A stretch of DNA of 64,000 bases. Source: Chthoniobacterales bacterium. Its GTDB lineage: Bacteria > Verrucomicrobiota > Verrucomicrobiia > Chthoniobacterales > JACTMZ01. Made by a program: the position numbers and the translations under genes. Below the pieces are notes generated by a model that worked only from the letters and a program-made list of their open reading frames with translations, had not been told where the DNA came from and searched no databases. Positions 10,061 through 18,716 of the stretch are shown in pieces; within the stretch, counting starts at the first letter, position 1, and each line of letters opens with the position of its first letter. The stretch covers positions 62,001 to 126,000 of the forward strand of contig JAGYIO010000006.1 in assembly GCA_018402585.1 (NCBI GenBank). The letters are read 5' to 3'.

Positions 10061-10175
10061 GAAGCGGAAGCCGGCAGACTACTCCACCGCGGGGCTTCGG
10101 TGCTGTGCAGCGTGGACTTGACGGCGGAAGGTGGAAAAAACGCCGGCGGGAAAGATCCCCTTTCGCCGTCCCAGG

Positions 10176-10904
10176 TCACGCCCCCTCTTTACCCAGGATC
10201 TCGAGGTAGGAACGTTGGAGCGGACGCGTGGCGCTGTCCGGCGCGAAACTCTCAATGCGCATCTGTTTAAGCATCCACCGGCCGTCGATCCGCTGCCCGG
10301 AGACCACTTCGAAACGCCGCGACAGGTGCCCCTGCCAGTCAAAGCCTTCGATCCGGAGCAAAGCGCCGCTTGCTTCATCGAGCCAGACGCGGACAATGGC
10401 GAATTCAGATCCGCGTTTGCCCGGCCGGAGTTCGATTTTCCAAGCGGGCCGCGTGCGAACCGATTCTTTGCCGAGCAGGCGTGCATCCGGCCAGTAGAGA
10501 AAGCCGAGCGAAAGATCTTCGACCGTGACACGGGTGCCCTCGGCCACCGGTTCGCGCATGCCGCGTTGCAAGGGACGGCCCTTGGCATCGAAGACACCGG
10601 AGGATTCCTCATCGAGCCGCACTTCGATGACCCGGGACGGATTCTCGAATGCGAAACGCATCCGCCCCAAGTCGACCGTCAGGGTAAAAGGCGTGGCCTC
10701 CGCCCCATGGCGCAGTCGTGCCCTCACCACGGCTTCTTGTTGGGTGGAGGCCAGGCGCGCGACCTTGAGCAAGGCCTGCGGATCGGGCCCCGCCCCAACG
10801 GCCCCAGGGCAAGGCGCCAGGAGGCACAAAGCCACCGCGGCCGGAAAGAATGTGAGACCTTTGCTCCAAGCTCCCCGGGTTAAATTCTTCCTGCCTTGTT
10901 TCAT
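10176..10904 (-). CDS. Outer membrane lipoprotein-sorting-like (LolA-fold) protein
   Basis: A 242-residue exported protein. Residues 1-38 form a basic n-region and a hydrophobic stretch ending GAVGAG. The rest resembles the LolA/LolB half-barrel family of outer membrane lipoprotein-sorting proteins. It has a repeated strand pattern, GFLYWPDARLLGKESV, and VWLDEASGALLRIEGFDWQG near the end. The family shuttles or monitors lipoproteins in the periplasm, but this clade has not been tied to a defined reaction. It is convergent with the helicase gene and divergent from the PAP2 gene 27 bp away. Confidence 0.68.
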   Translation of the reverse strand: MKQGRKNLTRGAWSKGLTFFPAAVALCLLAPCPGAVGAGPDPQALLKVARLASTQQEAVVRARLRHGAEATPFTLTVDLGRMRFAFENPSRVIEVRLDEESSGVFDAKGRPLQRGMREPVAEGTRVTVEDLSLGFLYWPDARLLGKESVRTRPAWKIELRPGKRGSEFAIVRVWLDEASGALLRIEGFDWQGHLSRRFEVVSGQRIDGRWMLKQMRIESFAPDSATRPLQRSYLEILGKEGA

Positions 10905-10931
10905 CAGATTAACCGATAAACACTAACACAC

Positions 10932-11594
10932 GTGGAACCCGGTCTCGACCAGCAACTGTTTCTTTTTCTCAACGCGGACCGCGGGCGCCCCTGGGCGGAT
11001 ACCCTTTGGGCTGTCTTCTCCAGTTTGCACTTCTGGCTGCCGCTGTTCATTGCGGCCGGTGCCTTCATCGTCTGGCGCGGCGGATTCCGCGGCCGCGCCA
11101 TGCTGGCCTGCGTGCTTCTCTCCGTGGGAATCATGGAAGGCGGCATCATCAATCCGCTCAAGAAAACCATCTCGAAACAACGCCCTTACCACGTGCTCTC
11201 TGAGGCCCGCGTGGTCAAACTGGAGGAGACCACGCCTCGCTGGCTGGCGGCCATCCGGCCGCCCGTGATCCGCGCCGCGAACCCCGCCGAGGCGCCCGCC
11301 GTGGGCAAGTCCCTACCCTCGGGCCATACCTCAAACATGTTTTGCTTCGCCACGGTATTGGCCGTCTTTTATCGCTGGCGCGGCGCACTCTTTTTTATTC
11401 CAGCCACCCTTGTCGCCCTCTCGCGGGTGACCACCGGATCCCATTGGCCCTCCGACATTTTGCTCAGCGCCCCCGGATCGATTCTCGTCACCCTGCTCCT
11501 TCTGGCCGGTTACAGCTTGCTCTGGCGTACTCTGGCCCCGCGTTTCGTCCCGACGCTCGCCGCCCGCCACCCAAGACTCATCGCCCCGGCATGA
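10932..11594 (+). CDS. PAP2-family membrane phosphatase
   Basis: An integral membrane protein of 220 residues with the full PAP2 signature: K-x6-RP as KKTISKQRP, then PSGHT, then SRVTTGSHWPSD with the catalytic His and Asp. Such enzymes dephosphorylate undecaprenyl-pyrophosphate or phosphatidic acid at the membrane. A GTG at 10932 is the start, giving MEPGLDQQLFLFLNADRG, the usual N-terminal pattern. Its stop overlaps the ATG of the following glycosyltransferase gene (ATGA), so the two are likely coupled. Confidence 0.88.
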   Translation: MEPGLDQQLFLFLNADRGRPWADTLWAVFSSLHFWLPLFIAAGAFIVWRGGFRGRAMLACVLLSVGIMEGGIINPLKKTISKQRPYHVLSEARVVKLEETTPRWLAAIRPPVIRAANPAEAPAVGKSLPSGHTSNMFCFATVLAVFYRWRGALFFIPATLVALSRVTTGSHWPSDILLSAPGSILVTLLLLAGYSLLWRTLAPRFVPTLAARHPRLIAPA

Positions 11595-13075
11595 AGACCC
11601 GTGGCCTGCTTTTCTTTGCCCTGGCTCTGCTCACCTTGCTGCGTTGGATGTGGCTTGCCCCGCAAGAACTCGCCCCTTCCGAAGCCTATCTTGCCTTGTG
11701 CGGTCACACCCCTTCCGTGGCTTACTTCGAGGGGCCGGGCGCCACGGCCATTTGCGTCGCTCTCGGCACAAAGTGGGCGGGAGCCACGGCCTTGGGTGCG
11801 ACACTACTCTGGCCGGTCTTCGCGGTGTTCGCCACCCTGGCCCTCTATTTCCTGGTTGCTCCGCTCACCGGGCGCCTCGGTGCAACGGTGGCCGCCCTTT
11901 TACTCAATCTCTTACCCGCCTTCAATGCCGCCGCGTTGCAACCGACCTGCGCGCTGCCCCTCACCATGTTCTCACTCGGTTTTGCCGCTTGCGCTTGGCG
12001 AGCCCTTGCTACGTCCTCCATCGCATGGTGGCTGGGCGCGGGAGCCTGCGCGGCGGGTGGACTGCTTTTTGACTACCTCGCGTGGTTCTTCCTCCCCGCT
12101 TTGCTCGTGGTCATGCTCACCTCGCATCGCTGGCGCCCGCAATTCCTCGAACCTGGGTTCTGGCTCGCCGCTCTCCTGCCGTTCGCTGCGCTTGCTTGGT
12201 TGATTGTTTGGAACGCGGAACATGGCTGGGTCCACTTCATCGGCGGTACGTGGCAAACCGCCACCACGCTCGACCTGCGGCGCGCCCCGCAAGCCCTTGC
12301 CGCAGCTATCTGGGGCGCCTCGCCCTTCCTCCTGCCGGCTCTCGCCGCAGCGCTTTGGTTTGCTTTACGCGAGATACGTCATGCGCGGCTCGGAAAATTC
12401 CTCGCCGTGCCCGCTCTCTTTGCCGCGCTCATTGCCGCCTACCTTGCCCTGCAAGATTCCCCGGCGGGGGCCGCCGGCCTGCTGGCCGCCGCGTTGGTCC
12501 TCCCCCTCTTCGTGCGCCTGCCGATCCCGCAACCTCTGCTTCTTGCCCTCTTTCTCGGCACCGCCCTCTGGACCGCCGGGGGACTCGCTCTGAGACAAAA
12601 CTCGCCACCAATCGCCACAGCCGAGGTGATGCGGGAAATCGAAGCCCTCCGCGGCACCCAAACGACCGACCCTGCCGCACCCGTCTTTCTCGTCGCGCAC
12701 AATGCCGCGCTCGCCTCAGCCTTGGCCCTGCAGTTGACGGACACCTCGTTCGTCCCGGCCGGACACCCTCCCGTCTATGTCGTCGAATCGCCCTATGCGG
12801 ACAGCCAATTTGCGCTTTGGCCAAGGTACGACCAATTTATCGAGGCAGCAAAACCGATGGCGGAAGAAGCTCAAGATCCATTCACCGAGCAGGACGGCAC
12901 CAATCCCTTCCTCTGGCGCTCCGCCCTCTACATCACGCCGCAAAAACCCGATAATCTACCCCAGGCGATCACCGCCGCTTTCGCCCACCACCGGCTCCTT
13001 GCCGAGATCACCACCCCGTCGGGGGAAATCCTGCGGGTTTACCTCTGCGCGGAATACGAAACACTGCCATTGTAA
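11591..13075 (+). CDS. GT39-like polytopic membrane glycosyltransferase
   Basis: A 494-residue protein with about ten or more hydrophobic segments. The first periplasmic loop has ELAPSEAYLALCGHTP, the position where the ArnT/PMT family carries its acidic catalytic pair; here only the Glu is present. The C-terminal 110 residues are soluble. The expected reaction is transfer of a sugar from a polyprenyl-phosphate donor to a lipid or protein acceptor. The start at 11591 overlaps the PAP2 stop, which suggests a shared job in undecaprenyl-phosphate glycan metabolism. The specific acceptor is unknown. Confidence 0.72.
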   Translation: MKTRGLLFFALALLTLLRWMWLAPQELAPSEAYLALCGHTPSVAYFEGPGATAICVALGTKWAGATALGATLLWPVFAVFATLALYFLVAPLTGRLGATVAALLLNLLPAFNAAALQPTCALPLTMFSLGFAACAWRALATSSIAWWLGAGACAAGGLLFDYLAWFFLPALLVVMLTSHRWRPQFLEPGFWLAALLPFAALAWLIVWNAEHGWVHFIGGTWQTATTLDLRRAPQALAAAIWGASPFLLPALAAALWFALREIRHARLGKFLAVPALFAALIAAYLALQDSPAGAAGLLAAALVLPLFVRLPIPQPLLLALFLGTALWTAGGLALRQNSPPIATAEVMREIEALRGTQTTDPAAPVFLVAHNAALASALALQLTDTSFVPAGHPPVYVVESPYADSQFALWPRYDQFIEAAKPMAEEAQDPFTEQDGTNPFLWRSALYITPQKPDNLPQAITAAFAHHRLLAEITTPSGEILRVYLCAEYETLPL

Positions 13076-13116
13076 GCGTGACCATTCCGTCTCCGGCCGG
13101 TATCTATTTCCACCAC

Positions 13117-14709
13117 ATGTCCAAGCCCAAAGTTCTTGTTTCTGACCCCATTTCGCAGACCGGCGTCGACGCCTTAGCCCAAGGAGGCCTCCTTGATGTC
13201 ACCTTTTCACCCGGCCTCCCGCACGAGGAACTGCTCAAAATCATCCCGGAATACTCCGCCCTTGTTGTGCGCAGCCAGACCAAAGTCGGGGCCGACGTCA
13301 TTGCGGCAGGCAAAAACCTCAAAGCGATCGGTCGGGCCGGGGTCGGGGTGGACAATGTCGACGTCGACGCGGCCACGCAACGCGGCATCGTCGTGATGAA
13401 CACCCCGGGCGGAAACACGGTTTCCACCGCGGAACACGCCTTTTCTCTTCTTGTCTCCGTGGCCCGCAAGATTCCGCAGGCCGATGCCAGCGTGAAGGCG
13501 GGCCAGTGGGATCGTAAAAGTTTCCAAGGCGTCGAGCTGAACGGCAAAACTCTGGCCATCCTCGGCATGGGTCGGATCGGCGCCGAGGTGGCCAAACGCG
13601 CTCTCGCCTTCGGGATGCGCGTCCTCGCTTATGACCCCTACCTCTCCGCGACGCGCGCAAAAACGCTGCAGGTCGAATTGATCGAAAATCTCGAGGACGC
13701 CCTTCCGCAGACCGATTTCGTCACCATGCACATGCCCCTGACCGACGAAACCCGCCACATGCTCGACGCCAAACGTCTCGCCCTCCTCAAAAAGGGGGCG
13801 CGCATCGTCAATTGCGCGCGCGGCGGACTGATCGACGAGCAAGCCTTGGCCGACGCCCTCACCTCCGGTCAAGTCGCCGGCGCGGCCATTGACGTCTTCG
13901 AACAAGAACCTCCTGACGCCGCCAACCCGCTGCGCATCGCGCCGAACATCGTCTTCACCCCTCACCTCGGAGCCTCCACCGCGGAGGCCCAAGAAAGCGT
14001 GGGCATCGAAATAGCACAGGCCATCCGCGCCGCCCTCCTCGACGGAACGATCAACAATGCAGTCAACGCCCCCAGCGTCGACGCCAAAACCCTCGCTGTG
14101 CTCGGACCCTACCTGCGGCTCGGCGAAAAACTCGGGCGTTTTGTGGCGCAGATTGCCCCGAAGCGCTGCGGCACCCTGCGCATCGTCTACAGTGGGAAAG
14201 TCCGCGACCTCGACACAATCCCGATCACCCGTTCGGTCCTCAAAGGCTTCCTGACCAACATCAGCGGCGACGAGGTCAATGAGATCAATGCCCCCGGGTT
14301 GGCCCAAAACCTCGGCCTGCAAGTCGTGGAGTCACGGGTCAGCGACAGCGCCGAATTCAGCGATCTGATTGAAGTCACGGCCGAGGATGGCAGCAACTGT
14401 GCGGTGGCCGCCGGCACCTTCTTCGGAAACAAACCGCGCGTGGTCGTGATCAATGGCCGCCACGTCGAAGCCCAACCCGAAGGCGTCCTCCTCCTCCTCG
14501 AGAACAAAGACCGCCCCGGTATTGTCGGCCATCTCGGCACGCTCCTCGGCAAACATCAGGTCAACATCGCGAGCATGTCGCTCGGACGCGACCAAGCCGG
14601 CGGCACCGCCCTCACCGTGCTCAACCTCGACTCCGCCCCCGGCGAGAACGTGATGAAGGATCTGCTCGGAGACAAAGACATCGTCAGTGCGAGAATTCTG
14701 AAGCTGTAG
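13117..14709 (+). CDS. serA: D-3-phosphoglycerate dehydrogenase
   Basis: The first step of serine synthesis, oxidising 3-phosphoglycerate with NAD. From the ATG at 13117 it is 530 residues, the long type with an intervening domain and a C-terminal ACT domain. NAD-binding LGMGRIGAEVAKRA is near residue 150. IVNCARGGLIDEQALADAL and PHLGASTAEAQESVG supply catalytic residues. The ACT segment is LLLENKDRPGIVGHLGTLL. The longer in-frame extension from 13078 is disfavoured because homologues begin at MSKPKVLV. The ACT domain suggests feedback by serine. Confidence 0.94.
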   Translation: MSKPKVLVSDPISQTGVDALAQGGLLDVTFSPGLPHEELLKIIPEYSALVVRSQTKVGADVIAAGKNLKAIGRAGVGVDNVDVDAATQRGIVVMNTPGGNTVSTAEHAFSLLVSVARKIPQADASVKAGQWDRKSFQGVELNGKTLAILGMGRIGAEVAKRALAFGMRVLAYDPYLSATRAKTLQVELIENLEDALPQTDFVTMHMPLTDETRHMLDAKRLALLKKGARIVNCARGGLIDEQALADALTSGQVAGAAIDVFEQEPPDAANPLRIAPNIVFTPHLGASTAEAQESVGIEIAQAIRAALLDGTINNAVNAPSVDAKTLAVLGPYLRLGEKLGRFVAQIAPKRCGTLRIVYSGKVRDLDTIPITRSVLKGFLTNISGDEVNEINAPGLAQNLGLQVVESRVSDSAEFSDLIEVTAEDGSNCAVAAGTFFGNKPRVVVINGRHVEAQPEGVLLLLENKDRPGIVGHLGTLLGKHQVNIASMSLGRDQAGGTALTVLNLDSAPGENVMKDLLGDKDIVSARILKL

Positions 14710-14753
14710 CGTCGCCACCCTGTCCGCCGCGTGCGCATCACCGGGGACGGCCG
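14705..14753. repeat. Repeat family R2, copy 1
   Basis: GTAGCGTCGCCACCCTGTC followed by CGCCGCGTGCGCATCACCGG is closely repeated at 23124-23174. Both copies lie between genes, here directly at the serA stop. Confidence 0.65.
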
Positions 14754-14872
14754 TGCACTTTCTGCCGCGGCGGTCAGCCGAGGCTTGGCGGGACGGGTCG
14801 CAACTGCGAGCAACCGATCCCACGGCCGGAACCCTTGCACGCCCAACCGACGGCGAGGACGCCGCCGCCTCA

Positions 14873-16144
14873 TCATCGAGCACAAGCCATCACCTCGTTG
14901 GCCGCGCGCCGCCCGCTCTCGATCGCTCCGTGCACCGTCCCGCTATGCCCCTCAAGATCCGTCGCCTCGCCGGCAAAAAATAATTTCCCGCCCAGCGACG
15001 CGGCCAAAGCTTCACGGTGGCGCGGTTCCGTCTGGGCCAAAGGAAAACTGTAGAGCCCTCGCACGAACGGCTCCCTTGTCCAGTCCGCCAGATAAGCATC
15101 CTCGTAGTTTTGCGAGGCGATCCGCTCGCCAAAAATCCGGTCCAGTTCCCCGAGAGCAAATTCCACCAAGTCCACTTCAAGCTGACGCAGGAAGTCCGCC
15201 CGCGTGCCACTGACAAAGGCCGTGAGCAGATGCGCCTGGCCACCGCGTCCCCGGCCCGGGTTCCAGAACTGCGGCCAAAAAGTGTCGGAGTGCAAAAAAT
15301 ACATGTCCTCGGGCCAGAAACGGCGGCGGAATCTCATGACGATCTTCATTCCCCCGTCCATCCCGATATTGCCGATCGCTTCGCACTTCTCGGCGGGGAG
15401 CAGAGGGGAGAACTCCGGCGGCGCATCGCGCAGCACCGCCACCGAGCCGGTGTAGATCACCGCATCGGCCCGCAGGTCCTCCCCGCCGGCCAAGCACACC
15501 ACGGCCTGCGGGCCGCTCCACTCGAGACGTGCCACGATGGCGCCGAAATGGATCCGGTCCCGCACCTTGGCAAGCAGAGGGTCCAGGAGCCGCACATAGG
15601 GTTGACGCACCGTGTAGTTCTCCTCGCGTAATTGCCAATTGCGCTCGTAGCCGGCGAACCCGCGCATCCCGAGACGATCCAAAGTCGTTCCATGCTCCAC
15701 CCCGAGCCGCGAATCGAGGTAGTGCCAAGCGTGACCCGGCATGTGCCGTGCCACGATGCATTGTTCAACGGTCCAAGCCGGCCCGGTAAAGCGACTCAGG
15801 TTGGCGACAAAATCAAACGCCTCGCTAAGGTCCTCTCCGGCCCGCGCTTGCTCCAGGGAGACAAGCTTTCCGTCATAACGGATGTAGTCGTGCGCCGACT
15901 CATGCCGGATCAACTCCGCGCCGGAGGCCTTCACCAAGGGCAGGAGGCAATTCTCCAGCCCGTGCACTTCCTCGGCCCCCAGCTCGATAGCAAAATCGGC
16001 AAAGCCCTCGAGATGACGAACCCGCCCGCCCGCGCGGTCGCTGGCCTCGAGCATCGTGACTTGCAAACCCTGGGAAACCAAACGTTCCGCCGCGGCCAAG
16101 CCCGCGGCGCCGGCGCCAATCACAATGACAGATCCGATCCTCAT
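14873..16144 (-). CDS. Flavin-dependent amine oxidase (FAD-binding)
   Basis: A 423-residue monoamine-oxidase-family enzyme. The N-terminal dinucleotide fold is VIVIGAGAAGLAAAERL, followed by EASDRAGGRVRHLEGF. The family's C-terminal FAD segment is LFFAGEATDLEGHSGTVHGA. Reactions include oxidation of amines, polyamines or amino acids; phytoene-desaturase-like activities share the fold. The substrate is not evident. I start at the ATG at 16144 because the upstream frame is arginine-rich and lacks family similarity. It is divergent from the antiporter gene. Confidence 0.82.
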   Translation of the reverse strand: MRIGSVIVIGAGAAGLAAAERLVSQGLQVTMLEASDRAGGRVRHLEGFADFAIELGAEEVHGLENCLLPLVKASGAELIRHESAHDYIRYDGKLVSLEQARAGEDLSEAFDFVANLSRFTGPAWTVEQCIVARHMPGHAWHYLDSRLGVEHGTTLDRLGMRGFAGYERNWQLREENYTVRQPYVRLLDPLLAKVRDRIHFGAIVARLEWSGPQAVVCLAGGEDLRADAVIYTGSVAVLRDAPPEFSPLLPAEKCEAIGNIGMDGGMKIVMRFRRRFWPEDMYFLHSDTFWPQFWNPGRGRGGQAHLLTAFVSGTRADFLRQLEVDLVEFALGELDRIFGERIASQNYEDAYLADWTREPFVRGLYSFPLAQTEPRHREALAASLGGKLFFAGEATDLEGHSGTVHGAIESGRRAANEVMACAR

Positions 16145-16260
16145 GCCCAGCCCGTCGAGACGGACCTCCCACCAGCAAATCGCGCGGACCGCAGGACGGC
16201 AAACACTTTCGCTCCGATTGTCCTTTCCAAGGGACGAACTCTTCTCTTGGGTGACCTCTC

Positions 16261-17361
16261 GTGAGTTCACCCCGACCCCTTTGGCGCGACGAGTGGCAAC
16301 TCCTGTTCGTCTGGGCCTCCGCACTGGCCTGGTCGCTCCACGGCAAGGCTTGGATCGCGGGACTTTCCTCCCCTCTGGCCGCCGCCGGTTTGCTCCTCTG
16401 GGTTTGCCTCGCCATTCTCCTGGCCGCATTCGCCGTGGTGCGGCATGCCGACATTCTCGCCGAGCGCTTCGGTGAACCTTACGGCACCATGATCCTCACT
16501 TTCGCTGTGATCAGCCTCGAGGTCTTCATGATTTCGGCCCTCATGTTGGAGGGTGGACAACCCACTTTGGCGCGCGACACGATGTATTCGGTCATCATGA
16601 TCGTCTTGGCCGGCTTGGTCGGTATTTGCCTCCTGCTCGGCGGGATCAAATTCCACGAGCAGTTCTTTAATCTGCGCGGCGCCGGCTCCTATCTTTCCCT
16701 GATCATCCCGCTGGCCGCCATCGGGCTGGTCCTCCCCGACTTCACCCGCTCCGGTGTGCAACAGTCTTTTTCACCGACCCACGCCGTCGCTTTGGTGGTT
16801 CTCTCCGTGACGATTTACGCGGTCTTCCTGCTCATGCAGACCAGCCGCCACCGCGGCTTCTTCACAACGACTGCCGAGGTGGAAGAGCTTCATCCGCAGG
16901 CCGACTCCACCCGCTCCAGCATGCTCCACGGCGCGCTACTCGTCATCTACATCATTCCGGTGATCATCCTGGCCAAGAAGCTCGCCGGCGTCCTCGATTT
17001 CACCACCCAAATCAGCGGACTGCCCGTTGCGGTCGGCGGACTGGTCGTCGCGGCGCTGATCCTCGCGCCGGAAGGGCTCGCCGCCATCCAGTCTGCGCTG
17101 AAAAACCAGCTGCAACGCTCGGTCAATCTCCTCCTCGGCTCGGTCCTCGCCACGATCGGACTGACCATCCCTGCCGCATTGGGTATCAGTCTTTATACCG
17201 GACACCAGATTACCCTCGGGCTCGACCCGGCCGAAGTCACCATGCTTTTCATCGTGCTCGCGGTTTCCATGCTCACCTTTGGCCAAGGTCGCACGAACAT
17301 GCTGCAAGGCGCCGTTCACCTTCTCATTTTCGGGGTTTATTTGTTCCTCATCTTCGATTGA
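16261..17361 (+). CDS. chaA: Calcium/proton antiporter ChaA
   Basis: A 366-residue cation/proton exchanger with about eleven membrane segments. The two alpha-repeat regions are recognisable: GEPYGTMILTFAVISLEVFM in the first half and LVVAALILAPEGLAAIQSAL in the second, both with conserved acidic residues for Ca2+ transport. The central acidic segment TAEVEELHPQAD is also typical. The GTG at 16261 is the only sensible start. It is a single-gene unit ending before two terminators that serve the opposite strand. Confidence 0.87.
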   Translation: MSSPRPLWRDEWQLLFVWASALAWSLHGKAWIAGLSSPLAAAGLLLWVCLAILLAAFAVVRHADILAERFGEPYGTMILTFAVISLEVFMISALMLEGGQPTLARDTMYSVIMIVLAGLVGICLLLGGIKFHEQFFNLRGAGSYLSLIIPLAAIGLVLPDFTRSGVQQSFSPTHAVALVVLSVTIYAVFLLMQTSRHRGFFTTTAEVEELHPQADSTRSSMLHGALLVIYIIPVIILAKKLAGVLDFTTQISGLPVAVGGLVVAALILAPEGLAAIQSALKNQLQRSVNLLLGSVLATIGLTIPAALGISLYTGHQITLGLDPAEVTMLFIVLAVSMLTFGQGRTNMLQGAVHLLIFGVYLFLIFD

Positions 17362-17369
17362 TCGGGGCA

Positions 17370-17394
17370 CAAAAAAAGCGCCCCTCAGGGCGCT
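17370..17394 (-). terminator. Intrinsic terminator, end of the minus-strand locus
   Basis: Read on the minus strand, the stem AGCGCCC/GGGCGCT with a short loop is followed directly by seven Ts. It lies about 130 bp beyond the last minus-strand gene and forms a tandem backup to the hairpin at 17484-17513. Confidence 0.8.
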
Positions 17395-17483
17395 TACTGC
17401 TCCTTGCACCACTTCGTGGCGCAATTTCCGGTTTCAGCACATTAGGCAAATTTTCACTTTGAGCAGGCTCCGTCCATTCCCCC

Positions 17484-17513
17484 GAAAAAGCCCGGTCCCA
17501 GGGGCAACCGGGC
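17484..17513 (-). terminator. Intrinsic terminator after the YhcH-family gene
   Basis: On the minus strand GCCCGGT pairs with ACCGGGC around a 10-nt loop, followed by TTTTTCG. It starts within 10 bp of the stop codon at 17522, as expected for the terminator of that gene and of the operon upstream. Confidence 0.85.
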
Positions 17514-17521
17514 CGCGGCAA

Positions 17522-17995
17522 TCAAAGAACCAGCAATGACTTGTGGATCTTGGCGATCACCTTGTGGATCTGCAGGTTTTCGCGGTCGGAAACGAGCGGT
17601 TTGTGTCCGTCCGCCGGAAACAAGAAGATAAAAAGACCATCCTGCATGTTGAGCAAGGCATCGGCCTCCGCCGGGGCGTGGAATTGCAGATCCGTCTTCT
17701 CGTCATAGCGCACATCGGCCACCAACTTGGCCGCCGGCGCCCACTCAATCACTTCGCCACCGCCGAGAATGTATTGCAGGTCGACATATTCCCGGTGCGT
17801 CTCCCACTTGAAAGCATCACGCGCCCCTGTATCCTGGCGCAAAACCTTGGCGAAAAGCTTGTCGCCGGCAAATTCTACTTTGGTGCCGGACTCCACATCC
17901 CGGCAATTCTGCAGCCAATCAAAAAGGGGGGTGGGCTCAACACCACGAAAGAGCGATGCGTAATGACGGAGATGGTTGTGCGCGTCGAGGATCAT
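17522..17995 (-). CDS. YhcH/YjgK/YiaL family protein
   Basis: A 157-residue cupin-fold protein of the DUF386 group. Conserved elements are MILDAHNHLRHY, WETHREYVDLQYILGGGEVIEW near residue 70, and FLFPADGHKPLV near 125, whose His/Glu residues bind metal. Family members occur in sugar catabolism and polysaccharide clusters and may act on sugar phosphates or anomers; the exact reaction is unsettled. I start at the internal ATG at 17995, which gives the usual family length. It is the last gene of the minus-strand locus. Confidence 0.82.
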   Translation of the reverse strand: MILDAHNHLRHYASLFRGVEPTPLFDWLQNCRDVESGTKVEFAGDKLFAKVLRQDTGARDAFKWETHREYVDLQYILGGGEVIEWAPAAKLVADVRYDEKTDLQFHAPAEADALLNMQDGLFIFLFPADGHKPLVSDRENLQIHKVIAKIHKSLLVL

Positions 17996-18002
17996 AAAGT
18001 TT

Positions 18003-18422
18003 CTAGAATTGCCGCTCTGGATGATGCGGCCGCACCGCGTCGAGGGGATGCCAATAGCTGGCCCGCGCAGCCGAACGAATTTGCAACCGGTCGCGGCCGA
18101 TCGACCGGGCAAGCAGGGCAAGCGGCGTGACCACGAGAAAGTAAACCGAAGCCAAGGCAAGGTGTCCGATGGCCCAAGACACCGCATAGACCAACCCCAT
18201 CCAAGCCCAATAAGCCGGCAGGCCCGCTTTCGACCCGGTCACTCCGGTCAAAAAGGCGACCACGCCGTAGCCCCAGAGAAACTTTGCCATTCCTTCGCCG
18301 CCCCGGAAGATACCCCATTCGAGAAAATAAAAGAGTGAGCCGACCAAACCCAGGGTCAGGGCAAGCAGACCCGCCCACTGCCGCATCTCCCATGGTGAAG
18401 GGTACCAGTTAATCGTGATCAT
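18003..18422 (-). CDS. SxtJ-family membrane protein
   Basis: A 139-residue protein from the ATG at 18422, with three or four hydrophobic segments (WAGLLALTLGLVGSLFYFLE, LWGYGVVAFLTGVTG, LALASVYFLVVTPLALLA) and a basic C-terminus. Length, topology and position after a carbamoyltransferase and DUF5989 match the SxtJ family, first noted in saxitoxin clusters. Its biochemical role is unknown. It probably helps the carbamoylation module at the membrane. Confidence 0.72.
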   Translation of the reverse strand: MITINWYPSPWEMRQWAGLLALTLGLVGSLFYFLEWGIFRGGEGMAKFLWGYGVVAFLTGVTGSKAGLPAYWAWMGLVYAVSWAIGHLALASVYFLVVTPLALLARSIGRDRLQIRSAARASYWHPLDAVRPHHPERQF

Positions 18423-18462
18423 AATTTCCGGCTTGCCGGCGCACTCTCCGAGCGGCTGGATT

Positions 18463-18621
18463 TTAAAACAGCGTGTAGATAAATGGCGCCGCCTTGGTCC
18501 CGCCAAGGATGATCAACCCGCCGACCAGGAGCAGAACAATGATGATCGGGGCGATAAAATATGCTTTGTTTGAAAGAATGAAATCGAACAGCTCGGCAAT
18601 GAAGGAACGGCGACGAACCAT
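18463..18621 (-). CDS. DUF5989 small membrane protein
   Basis: A 52-residue protein from an ATG at 18621: MVRRRSFIAELFDFILSNKA, then one strong hydrophobic segment and a short tail ending FIYTLF. Size, sequence style and location between a carbamoyltransferase and an SxtJ gene fit DUF5989. A longer in-frame extension upstream would run into the carbamoyltransferase gene and lacks plausibility. Function unknown. Confidence 0.72.
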   Translation of the reverse strand: MVRRRSFIAELFDFILSNKAYFIAPIIIVLLLVGGLIILGGTKAAPFIYTLF

Positions 18622-18716
18622 GACTCCATAAGTGTTCAGGTTTCGGATTGCGCTGTCCAGTTTACGCTGCGCTTTGGGGCGAAGCACTTCCAGGGCCTCA
18701 AGGCTTGCCCCGACGC

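Noticed and set aside
17362-17521. Terminator for chaA on the plus strand
   Set aside because: Both hairpins have their T-run on the minus strand; the plus-strand side lacks one.
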